Source: Peptoniphilus asaccharolyticus DSM 20463 | GTDB lineage: Bacteria; Bacillota; Clostridia; Tissierellales; Peptoniphilaceae | Length of the DNA: 64,000 nucleotides | Assembly: GCF_900176115.1 (NCBI RefSeq) | Contig: NZ_FWWR01000011.1 | Coordinates: 242,227 to 306,226, forward strand | Direction: 5' to 3' | Shown here: one piece after another, positions 57,804 through 64,000 of the stretch | How positions within the stretch are numbered: the stretch's first letter is position 1 | How the letters are laid out: each line of letters begins with the position of its first letter | The notes under the pieces: model-generated | What the model was told of the DNA's origin: nothing | What the model saw: the letters and a program-made list of their open reading frames with translations, nothing else | The model's database searches: none | Program-made: the position numbers and the translations under genes

Positions 57804-58580
57804 ATGAAAAAATTAATAATAACTACTCTAATGCTTAGTTTGATGCTAAGTGCATGTAATAAAAACCCAGCTGAGCCAACTTCAAACTCTACTAAGAGTT
57901 CAAGTGTTGAAGTATTGACAAACCAAAACGATGGTGAGAAAGTTACCAAAGCTGAAGATACTACAGATGAAAAAGATAAAAAGAATACTGAAGATAGTGA
58001 AACTAAAAAAGATGAAGTAAAAGATACCAACATAGCTTCTTTAATTAAAAGTGCAGATTACATATCTCGCATTCGTGTAACTGCAGTTGGTACTTCTACT
58101 GATGTAAACTTTATTGAAGATTACAAAGGTGATCTTTCAAATATCGTATTAGATATTCCTAAGGGATTAAAAGAAAACAGAGAATATATTTTATTCTATA
58201 CAGATGGAAAAGACGGTAAGATAGTGCCTGTATCTGAAGACTCTGCTTTTATAGAGTTAAGCGGTGTTGATGACAGTAGACTTAAATATTTAGATAGGGA
58301 GTTCGGAGTTAAATCCACTCCAGGAATAGTAGAAACTACAGATTCAAAAAAATCTACAACTAAGGACTCAAAAGATTCTACTACAAAAAAAGATACTACT
58401 AAGACTACAACAAAAGACACAACTAAAACTACAACCAAAGAAACTAAATCTTCCACTACAGAAGATAAGACTACTAAAGAGACTGTAAAGTCAACTAAAG
58501 AGACTAAACCATCTACAACTGACGAAAAGACAACTAAGGATACAAAGACAACTAAAGAAACTACTACAAAGGAAAAATAA
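57804..58580 (+). CDS. Lipoprotein with Thr/Lys-rich low-complexity tail
   Basis: Lipoprotein of 258 residues: signal and lipobox LMLSACN (Cys18), an acidic linker, a small folded part of about 90 residues (ASLIKSADYISRIRVTAVGT; LKENREYILFYTDGKDGK), then about 70 residues of TTK/KETT-type repeats. Such tails often span the cell wall. The ATG at 57804 follows AAAGGAGG; the frame extension upstream is in the promoter, which has TATAAT at 57779-57784. It lies 10 bp before the stalk-domain gene and is probably cotranscribed. Family unknown. Confidence 0.75.
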   Translation: MKKLIITTLMLSLMLSACNKNPAEPTSNSTKSSSVEVLTNQNDGEKVTKAEDTTDEKDKKNTEDSETKKDEVKDTNIASLIKSADYISRIRVTAVGTSTDVNFIEDYKGDLSNIVLDIPKGLKENREYILFYTDGKDGKIVPVSEDSAFIELSGVDDSRLKYLDREFGVKSTPGIVETTDSKKSTTKDSKDSTTKKDTTKTTTKDTTKTTTKETKSSTTEDKTTKETVKSTKETKPSTTDEKTTKDTKTTKETTTKEK

Positions 58581-58590
58581 GGAGTTTATA

Positions 58591-59487
58591 ATGAAAAAAT
58601 TTCTAATACTTTGTCTTGTATTACTCATGGCAACACCCGTATTCGCCAAGGACATAACAATCACTCTTGATGGCAAGGAAATTAAGAGTGATGTGGCTGC
58701 CTATATCGAAAAAGATAGAACTTTAGTGCCTATAAGATTCATTTCAGAAAACTTAGGTTATGGTGTCAAATGGAATAACGAAACCAGAGTTGTTACAATA
58801 TCTGACTCAAATAAAAAAATCGAATTGAAAATCGATTCAAAAGATATCAATGTTGATGGAAAGATTTCAAAAATGGATGTTGCTCCGGTTATAAAGAAAG
58901 ATAGGACATTTGTTCCGCTTAGATTTGTAGCTGAGTATATGGGATTGAACGTGGATTGGGACGCTAAGACTTACACAGTTATCTTAAAAACAACTCAAGC
59001 CAAACCATATATCTCTGAAATCAACTCTCTTTTAAAAGAATTAAATTTAAAAAACGAAGAGTTGAAAAAATATTTCTATGCAGAAGAGACTAAGCATTCA
59101 AGAAATGAAATAGAAAGTAAATTTGAAGTTTTAAGAAATGATATTCAAACTATTTTGGATAAGATAAGAAATATGAATGTGCCTGCAGAAAATACAATGA
59201 GCCACAAGCTAATCTTAGAAGCTTCAGATTTGACATCTGAAATCTTAAAAGAATATAGAATTGGAATTTTGGATGGCGATAGCTCTCACGCTAGAAAAAT
59301 TGTTGAACTTCAAACTAAACTTGCCGTAAAAACACACGAAGTTGCGAATGCACTTGAAGCTGAAAAAAATGGTAAAGTTTATACTCCGGATGTAGACACT
59401 CAAATCTTTAATAGAGCCGGAGAAATCGACAAAAACAAAAATCCATTGGATGATGAATTAATACAAAACTTATTAAAGAAAATATAA
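58591..59487 (+). CDS. Secreted protein with copper-amine-oxidase-like stalk domains
   Basis: Protein of 298 residues: signal peptide of about 19 residues (ending PVFA), then two stalk-domain repeats of the Cu_amine_oxidN1 type (YIEKDRTLVPIRFISENLG and VIKKDRTFVPLRFVAEYMG with VKWNNETRVVTI and VDWDAKTYTVIL), and a C-terminal helical region of about 150 residues. The stalk domain is a common surface module in anaerobic Firmicutes and carries no oxidase activity. The role of the helical part is unknown. AAGGAG precedes the ATG. Confidence 0.87.
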   Translation: MKKFLILCLVLLMATPVFAKDITITLDGKEIKSDVAAYIEKDRTLVPIRFISENLGYGVKWNNETRVVTISDSNKKIELKIDSKDINVDGKISKMDVAPVIKKDRTFVPLRFVAEYMGLNVDWDAKTYTVILKTTQAKPYISEINSLLKELNLKNEELKKYFYAEETKHSRNEIESKFEVLRNDIQTILDKIRNMNVPAENTMSHKLILEASDLTSEILKEYRIGILDGDSSHARKIVELQTKLAVKTHEVANALEAEKNGKVYTPDVDTQIFNRAGEIDKNKNPLDDELIQNLLKKI

Positions 59488-59493
59488 TTTTTG

Positions 59494-59525
59494 CCCCTTA
59501 AACTTTTATGTTCAAGGGGTTTTAT
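59494..59525 (+). terminator. Terminator after stalk-domain gene
   Basis: CCCCTT / AAGGGG stem with a 14-nt loop and TTTTAT tail, just after the stop codon. Confidence 0.85.
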
Positions 59526-59590
59526 AATGCCATTTTTAATTAGTAACAAGAATCTTGATTCCTTCACAACTCAAAAATTGAAAATTGCAT

Positions 59591-59617
59591 AAAAAAAGAG
59601 TGCTCCTAAAGCACTCT
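59591..59617 (-). terminator. Terminator of the thiamine-precursor transporter operon
   Basis: Minus-strand AGAGTGC / GCACTCT stem followed by seven T; the stem overlaps the ATPase stop codon. Confidence 0.85.
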
Positions 59618-60350
59618 ATCTCAAACCTAAAAGGTGTAATATTTCTTTTTTATATTCTAAAAATTCTTTTGTGAGTGTAAAATCGCCCTCACTACTTTTA
59701 ATAACAATTTCATTTTCGATTTTACCTGGCGAACCTATCATCAAATATATTCTATCTGACATTTCAAGTGCCTCGTCAATATCATGCGTTATAAATATGG
59801 TAGAGAGATTTAATCTTTGACTAATCTCTTTGTACCACTTGTGCATTTCTTTTTTAGTTATTGCATCGAGTGCGCTAAAAGGTTCATCCAATAGTACAAC
59901 TTCTTCTGATGCAAAATAAGTTCTTAAAAAAGCTGCTCTTTGTCTCATTCCTCCCGAAAGAGAATTTGGATAAGACTTTTCATATCCAAGCAGTCCAAAC
60001 ATTTCTAAATACTCATTTGCCTTTTTAACTGCAATATTTTTTTTAACCCCTTTTATTCTAAGCGGTAAAATTATATTGTCTAAAATTGTCTTTTGTTCTA
60101 TCAACAAATCTTTTTGGAGCATATAGCTTATGTGCCCAGGCTTTGCAGTTATCTCTTCGCCTTTTAATATAACCTCTCCGCTGTCTGGGCTTTCAACTCC
60201 CGAAATTATATTAAAAAGAGTGGTCTTTCCCACTCCACTAAGACCTAAAAGGGAGATTATCTCTCCCTTTCTTAAGTCTATGGATATATCTTCTATTATC
60301 TTCTTACTCTCATAAGATTTTTCTACATTTTTTACTTCTAATATTTTCAT
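59616..60350 (-). CDS. ABC transporter ATP-binding protein (ThiZ-like)
   Basis: ATPase of 244 residues with Walker A LLGLSGVGKTT, signature SLSGGMRQRAAFLRTY, Walker B VVLLDEPFSALD and H-loop IFITHDIDEALEMSD, the pattern of SsuB/TauB/ThiZ importers. Last gene of the TPP-riboswitch-controlled unit, directly following the binding-protein gene. It would energise uptake of a thiamine pyrimidine precursor. Confidence 0.9.
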   Translation of the reverse strand: MKILEVKNVEKSYESKKIIEDISIDLRKGEIISLLGLSGVGKTTLFNIISGVESPDSGEVILKGEEITAKPGHISYMLQKDLLIEQKTILDNIILPLRIKGVKKNIAVKKANEYLEMFGLLGYEKSYPNSLSGGMRQRAAFLRTYFASEEVVLLDEPFSALDAITKKEMHKWYKEISQRLNLSTIFITHDIDEALEMSDRIYLMIGSPGKIENEIVIKSSEGDFTLTKEFLEYKKEILHLLGLR

Positions 60351-60351
60351 T

Positions 60352-61335
60352 TTATTCCGGTAAATATTCGTTGCTAAATCCGAAGTCTGCTGGAATTTCT
60401 TTTTCTATTAGACCATTTTCAAATAGCCAAGCATAGAAATTGTTCCAACGAGTTGAGTCAAACTCGCCCCATCTTTTAGCCTCTGAAATATATTCATCTT
60501 TTAAATATTCTTGACTTGCCATAACTAATGCTGAATCAAGTTCAGGATTGTCTTTTAATAAAATTTCTGCTGCTTCTTTTGGATTTTCAATTGAGTATTC
60601 ATATCCTTTTTTAAGCGCTCTTAAAAATGCCTTTGCAGTTTCCGGATCTTCTTTCAAAAACTCATTGTTTGCAATTATTGTTGGAGTGTAGTAGTCAAAA
60701 ACAGGATTTATATCTTTGAATGCAAAATAATCTACTGCAACATTTTTAACTTGCGCTGCAATTCCATCCCAACCATAGAATATCCAAACAGCATCTATAT
60801 CATTTCCCAAACCTGTAAATATATCTGAATAGTTTGATGGTACTAATTGCACTTTAGAAAAATCTCCGCCATCTTTTTCAACAACATTTTTTATCATAGC
60901 TTGTTCCACTTCCATTCCCCAAGTTGCATATTTTTTACCTTCCATGCCCTTAGGTCTGTCCATTCCATTTCCCTTTAGAGAAACTATTCCTGATGTATTG
61001 TGTTGTACAAGCGCTGCAATATTTGTTACAGGAAGTGGTTCATCTTGTGCATAAGCTGCTGCTATTGTATCTTGATAGTCGATACCCACTTGAGCTTTTC
61101 CTGATGCTACAAGCACTGGTGCTCCGTCTTGTGGTGGTTGAACTATGTTTAACTCGATTCCTTCTTCTGCAAAGTATCCAAGTTCTTTTGCAACATAAAT
61201 TCCTGTATGATTTGTGTTTGGAGTATAGTCTAAAACAAGTGTCAATTCCTTTGTACCGTCTTTAGACTCTTGTTTTTCTCCACACCCAACCAATAACATC
61301 ATACCTATTAAAATTAAACCTATGATTTTCTTCAT
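60352..61335 (-). CDS. NMT1/THI5-like substrate-binding lipoprotein (ThiY-like)
   Basis: Extracellular binding lipoprotein of 327 residues: lipobox LLVGCG (Cys18), then the NMT1/THI5 pattern LVLDYTPNTNHTGIYVAKELGYF, with QPPQDGAPVLVASGKAQVGI. This family binds formyl-aminopyrimidine or HMP-type thiamine precursors. It overlaps the permease gene by 4 bp. The TPP riboswitch at the head of the operon supports a thiamine-related substrate. Confidence 0.92.
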   Translation of the reverse strand: MKKIIGLILIGMMLLVGCGEKQESKDGTKELTLVLDYTPNTNHTGIYVAKELGYFAEEGIELNIVQPPQDGAPVLVASGKAQVGIDYQDTIAAAYAQDEPLPVTNIAALVQHNTSGIVSLKGNGMDRPKGMEGKKYATWGMEVEQAMIKNVVEKDGGDFSKVQLVPSNYSDIFTGLGNDIDAVWIFYGWDGIAAQVKNVAVDYFAFKDINPVFDYYTPTIIANNEFLKEDPETAKAFLRALKKGYEYSIENPKEAAEILLKDNPELDSALVMASQEYLKDEYISEAKRWGEFDSTRWNNFYAWLFENGLIEKEIPADFGFSNEYLPE

Positions 61336-62108
61336 TTTCTATTCTCCTTTTTTGTTTTTAACCACGGCATGCTCAATCGTTGAACTAAATCTACCATTTG
61401 AATTAAAAGTATACTCAAAATTGAAATTAAAAATATTACTGCAAACATCCTATCAAAAGCATACGACTTTCTAACCCTTGTCATATAAACTCCCAAACCG
61501 CTATATCCGCCTAGCCACTCAGATATAACTGCTCCAACTATTGAATACGCTGCAGATATTCTAAGACCCGCAAAGAAATATGATTTCACATGCGGCAATT
61601 TGGCATACCATAAAATCTGTAGCTTATTCGCTCCCATAGACCTAAACAATTTTATGACATCCGGATCAACCGACTTAAACCCATCCAAAACTCCAATAGT
61701 TATCGGGAAAAATGTAACCAACACTATCAATACTATTTTGGCTTTCATTTCATATCCAAACCACAAAACCAATAGCGGTGCTATGGCAACGGTTGGTATA
61801 GTCTGAGTTATTATCAAAATTGGATAGAGAGCCTTATATAAGAAGTTGAAATTCTCCATTACAAGTGCCATCACAAACCCTAATCCAACTCCAATTCCAA
61901 GACCTATAAAAGCTTCAGCCAAAGTTACTTTTGAATGCTCTAATAGAAGTGGAAAGTCTCCAACAAATGCCTTAACCACATCAATCGGCCCCGGCAACAT
62001 ATACGAAGGCATAAATCCCAAGCCGGATAGTAATTGCCAAATTAATAGAATACTTAAAATTCCAACAGCGGGTAGAATTCTATTTATGGTATTTAGATAT
62101 TTTTTCAT
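61332..62108 (-). CDS. ABC transporter permease (ThiX-like)
   Basis: Membrane subunit of 258 residues with about six helices and the EAA-loop region (LFRSMGANKLQILWYAKLPH) that contacts the ATPase. It starts with hydrophobic ILPAVGILSILLIWQLLSG and belongs to the SsuC/TauC/ThiX group. Its start lies within the 3' end of the thiamine-binding gene (29-bp overlap), and its end overlaps the binding-protein gene start. Confidence 0.9.
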   Translation of the reverse strand: MKKYLNTINRILPAVGILSILLIWQLLSGLGFMPSYMLPGPIDVVKAFVGDFPLLLEHSKVTLAEAFIGLGIGVGLGFVMALVMENFNFLYKALYPILIITQTIPTVAIAPLLVLWFGYEMKAKIVLIVLVTFFPITIGVLDGFKSVDPDVIKLFRSMGANKLQILWYAKLPHVKSYFFAGLRISAAYSIVGAVISEWLGGYSGLGVYMTRVRKSYAFDRMFAVIFLISILSILLIQMVDLVQRLSMPWLKTKKENRK

Positions 62109-62376
62109 CTGTTGTCAAAATATGTTTCTCAGGACTGTAGACAAGCTTTATATACGAACTCACAGAAGGAGCTCCAGCTTCTATAGCTTTTAATTGACTA
62201 AATTTTATAATAGCCATTATGTCTTCTAAATCCCCTTCAACTGTAGTTTCAAAAGGCCCAACATAGTATTCAAGACCAGTTGAATCAATATAAGCTATGA
62301 CTTCATCTACAATTCTTACAACTTCTTCATCACTCTCAACTCTTGGTAGAGTTTGAAGCGCCAATGCACAATTCAT
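62080..62376 (-). CDS. Thiamine-binding protein of the MTH1187/YkoF superfamily
   Basis: Small protein of 98 residues matching the YqgV/MTH1187-type 'thiamine-binding' family (NCALALQTLPRVESDEEVV, YYVGPFETTVEGDLEDIM). Members bind thiamine or hydroxymethylpyrimidine and are regularly linked to TPP riboswitches. First gene of the operon, just after the riboswitch terminator, with TTGGAGGAAT before its ATG. It is likely cytosolic. Confidence 0.88.
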   Translation of the reverse strand: MNCALALQTLPRVESDEEVVRIVDEVIAYIDSTGLEYYVGPFETTVEGDLEDIMAIIKFSQLKAIEAGAPSVSSYIKLVYSPEKHILTTDEKISKYHK

Positions 62377-62391
62377 ATAATTCCTCCAAAT

Positions 62392-62417
62392 AAAAAAACT
62401 ATAGCTATAGCTATAGT
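62392..62417 (-). terminator. Riboswitch-controlled terminator
   Basis: Minus-strand ACTATAGC/GCTATAGT palindromic stem followed by seven T, between the TPP aptamer and the first gene; expected to form when TPP is bound. Confidence 0.78.
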
Positions 62418-62428
62418 GAGTATAAAAA

Positions 62429-62505
62429 ACACTTCCCTACGCTAGCATTACCTATCAGGTTCCAAGGGTCATCTTTAAGATTCTCAGCTTTCGCTCCCCT
62501 AGTGA
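62429..62505 (-). ncRNA. TPP riboswitch (Thi box)
   Basis: On the minus strand the conserved elements follow in order: AGGGGAGC, CTGAGA, GACCCTTGGAACCTGAT, GGTAATGC and GCGTAGGGAAGTG. These are the core of the thiamine pyrophosphate aptamer. It precedes the thiamine-binding gene and the ThiXYZ-like transporter and would switch them off when TPP is plentiful through the downstream terminator. Confidence 0.95.
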
Positions 62506-62586
62506 AAAAATATTTAATTTACTTTTACATTATAGCACAAATGAAAATTTATATTATAATGATTTTATACACGTTAGGAGAAAATT

Positions 62587-63315
62587 ATGCTTATAAATGC
62601 ACATGACCACTTTAATTTTTACAAAGATATAAATTCAGGTTTGAGGACAATTGAAGAAAATAAAATATACACTCTTGTAAACTCTATGACATTTGAAGAA
62701 TATATTGAACTAAAAAATAAATATTCCTCACATCCACTTATCAAAATCGGACTTGGTATTCACCCTTGGAAAGTGGATGAAAAAACAGATTTGTCCATCT
62801 TAGAAAATGAAGTTTCAAATTGTGATTTCATAGGAGAAATAGGACTTGATTTCTATTGGGACGAAAGAATCGATATGTATAAAAGACAGGAGATAATCTT
62901 CGAAGAGTTTTTAAAATTAGCTGATAAGTATAAAAAAGTTGTAAATATTCATACCAAAGGAGCCGAACGAGAAGTCCTTGATTATTTAAAAAAATACAAT
63001 ACAAAGTCCATTATCCATTGGTATAGTGGCGATATCTCTCTAATAAAAGAATATCTTTCCATCGGCTCTTACTTTACCATCGGCCCCGATGCAGGATATT
63101 CTAAACTTACAGATGAAATAATAAAGCTGTTGCCTCTTGATAGAATATTAACCGAAACAGATGGTCCCACTTCAATTGAATGGTTGAATGGTATCTATAC
63201 AGAGAGCGACTATATTTTAAAAATTTTAGAGCACATATCCAAGCTTAAAAATATTTGCATTTCAGACTTGAAACAAATAATCTACCAAAATTATTTGTCC
63301 CTAAATATAAAATAG
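62587..63315 (+). CDS. TatD-family metal-dependent hydrolase
   Basis: TIM-barrel hydrolase of 242 residues. It has the family pattern NAHDHFN (variant of DTHCH), LGIHPWKV, FIGEIGLDFYWD with the metal-bridging glutamate, VNIHTKGAEREVL, and LTETDGPT late. TatD proteins act as 3'-5' DNases or D-aminoacyl-type hydrolases; the substrate here is unknown. TTAGGAG precedes the ATG. It stands alone, divergent from the thiamine operon and followed at once by IS3 copy B. Confidence 0.88.
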   Translation: MLINAHDHFNFYKDINSGLRTIEENKIYTLVNSMTFEEYIELKNKYSSHPLIKIGLGIHPWKVDEKTDLSILENEVSNCDFIGEIGLDFYWDERIDMYKRQEIIFEEFLKLADKYKKVVNIHTKGAEREVLDYLKKYNTKSIIHWYSGDISLIKEYLSIGSYFTIGPDAGYSKLTDEIIKLLPLDRILTETDGPTSIEWLNGIYTESDYILKILEHISKLKNICISDLKQIIYQNYLSLNIK

Positions 63316-63328
63316 ACAAGCCTTAAAA

Positions 63329-64000
63329 TGATGTGTACCCATAAAACTGGACACAATATTTAATTAATTATTAGTGGATGCTAACCTATATTTTGTAGGT
63401 GGCATCCATTTTGTTTTTGATTGAATCCTTTCGTTGTTGTAATAGTAAATATATTCCTCTATTGCTTTTGAAAATTCTTCAAAAGAGCTATAACTCTTTT
63501 CATAACCATAATAAATTTCATTTTTTAATCTTCCAAAGAATGTCTCCATTATGGAGTTATCATAGCAATTACCTTTTCTTGACATTGATTGTCTTATGCC
63601 ATGTTTTTTAAGCTCATTTACATAATATTCATGTTGGTATTGCCAACCTTGATCTGAATGTAGTATTAAGTTATCTAGTTTTGGAAATTTGTTAAATGCT
63701 TTTTTCAACATATTTGATATCTGATTTAAGTTAGGACTTAAGGATAGGTCGTAAGAGATTATCTCATTGGTATACATATCAAGTATTGGAGATATGTAGC
63801 ATTTACCCCAAGAGAATTTAAATTCTGACACATCTGTGGTCCATTTTTGTAGAGGTTTATCTGCCTTGAAATATCTATTTATTATATTATTAGCTACTTT
63901 ACCTACCTTCCCCTTATATGAGTGATATTTTTCCTTAGATCTTTTTCCAAATAGTTTTAGCTCATGCATTATTCTTTGAACTCTTTTATGATTTATGATA
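63329..64000 (-). mobile_element. IS3-family (IS150-like) element, copy B, cut by window end
   Basis: Begins with the terminal repeat TGATGTGTACCC and continues with the orfB end, identical to copy A in the part visible except for one base. The rest, including orfA, lies beyond the window. It stands 13 bp after the tatD stop codon. Confidence 0.92.
63364..64000 (-). CDS. IS3-family OrfB transposase, partial (window edge)
   Basis: The C-terminal 211 or so residues of the rve-type transposase are visible, with the DDE residues in WTTDVSEFKF, LHSDQGWQYQ and NSIMETFFGRLKNE, and the end KWMPPTKYRLASTNN. Unlike copy A it reads KEKYHSYKGKVGK without a break, so this copy may be functional. The 5' part lies outside the window. 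Confidence 0.9.
   Translation of the reverse strand, partial: IINHKRVQRIMHELKLFGKRSKEKYHSYKGKVGKVANNIINRYFKADKPLQKWTTDVSEFKFSWGKCYISPILDMYTNEIISYDLSLSPNLNQISNMLKKAFNKFPKLDNLILHSDQGWQYQHEYYVNELKKHGIRQSMSRKGNCYDNSIMETFFGRLKNEIYYGYEKSYSSFEEFSKAIEEYIYYYNNERIQSKTKWMPPTKYRLASTNN

Noticed and set aside
58196..58456. Antisense ORF opposite the Thr/Lys-rich tail (V/S-rich protein)
   Set aside because: Composition is explained by the repeat codons read backwards; no start signal.
57900..58580. CRISPR-like or tandem DNA repeat in the lipoprotein gene
   Set aside because: The repeats are irregular, codon-phased ACT/AAA runs encoding TTK, without spacers.

Overview
The window is a low-GC, AT-rich chromosomal segment of a Gram-positive anaerobe. 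Housekeeping genes are of Firmicutes type: T-box tyrS, tandem LexA/DinR boxes before uvrBA, an AddB-like helicase fragment, GlmM, CsaB/TagA wall-polymer genes, an SLH-domain surface protein and BceRS-like signalling. Gene content and codon bias suggest the Tissierellia/Peptoniphilaceae (Parvimonas-like), but this is inference; no rRNA or tRNA gene is present to confirm it.

Layout. 1-3.1 kb: radical-SAM protein, methionine aminopeptidase, TrhA/hemolysin III membrane protein, cyclophilin. 3.1-4.3 kb: IS30 copy 1. 4.4-8.2 kb: a frameshifted unknown gene, peptide deformylase-like protein, TIGR04076 protein, MltG-like membrane protein, RluA pseudouridine synthase, and an AddB-like gene cut off by IS30 copy 2 (8.2-9.3 kb). 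9.5-17.9 kb, minus strand: guaA and an acyltransferase, then tkt-tagA-csaB-DUF5693, a wall-polymer operon. 18.0-20.6 kb: an ISL3-family element with an 8-bp target duplication, itself carrying IS30 copy 3. 20.6-22.3 kb: mazF, acpS and a glycosyltransferase. 22.4-30.2 kb: T-box-controlled tyrS, a lipoprotein peptidase C26, an SLH-anchored C69 dipeptidase, SelO and an M20 dipeptidase. 30.2-32.9 kb: two IS30 copies flanking a 473-bp passenger with small ORFs. 33-39.9 kb: L,D-transpeptidase, uvrA, uvrB, YbaK and a Nim-like flavoprotein. 40-46.4 kb: a BceAB-RS-like resistance module split by an IS110 element. 46.5-52.2 kb: aldo/keto reductase, PgeF, pabC-pabB-pabA and divergent folC (folate). 52.2-53.7 kb: an IS3/IS150-type element inserted in a terminator. 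53.7-59.5 kb: DUF4825 lipoprotein, DegV, GlmM, CCA transferase, and a Thr/Lys-rich lipoprotein with a stalk-domain protein. 59.6-62.5 kb: TPP-riboswitch-controlled thiamine-precursor ABC transporter. 62.6-63.3 kb: TatD. 63.3 kb to the end: second IS3 copy, cut by the window edge.

How genes work together. CsaB probably pyruvylates a secondary wall polymer made with TagA-type transferases; SLH domains, as in the C69 dipeptidase here, bind such polymers. The folate genes supply p-aminobenzoate and polyglutamylation. The TPP riboswitch places a ThiXYZ-like importer under vitamin control. The permease, ATPase, kinase and regulator at 40-46 kb look like a cell-envelope-stress detoxification unit.

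The strongest discovery leads are: a bridge-RNA-like structured leader in the IS110 element; an unusually short T-box Stem I upstream of tyrS; a composite IS30 structure with matching outer flanks; an IS3 element placed exactly in the loop of an intergenic terminator; and a systematic pattern of single-base indels confined almost entirely to repeated elements, which may be consensus error rather than biology. I found no CRISPR array, defence island or prophage, and nothing I would call a wholly new system.
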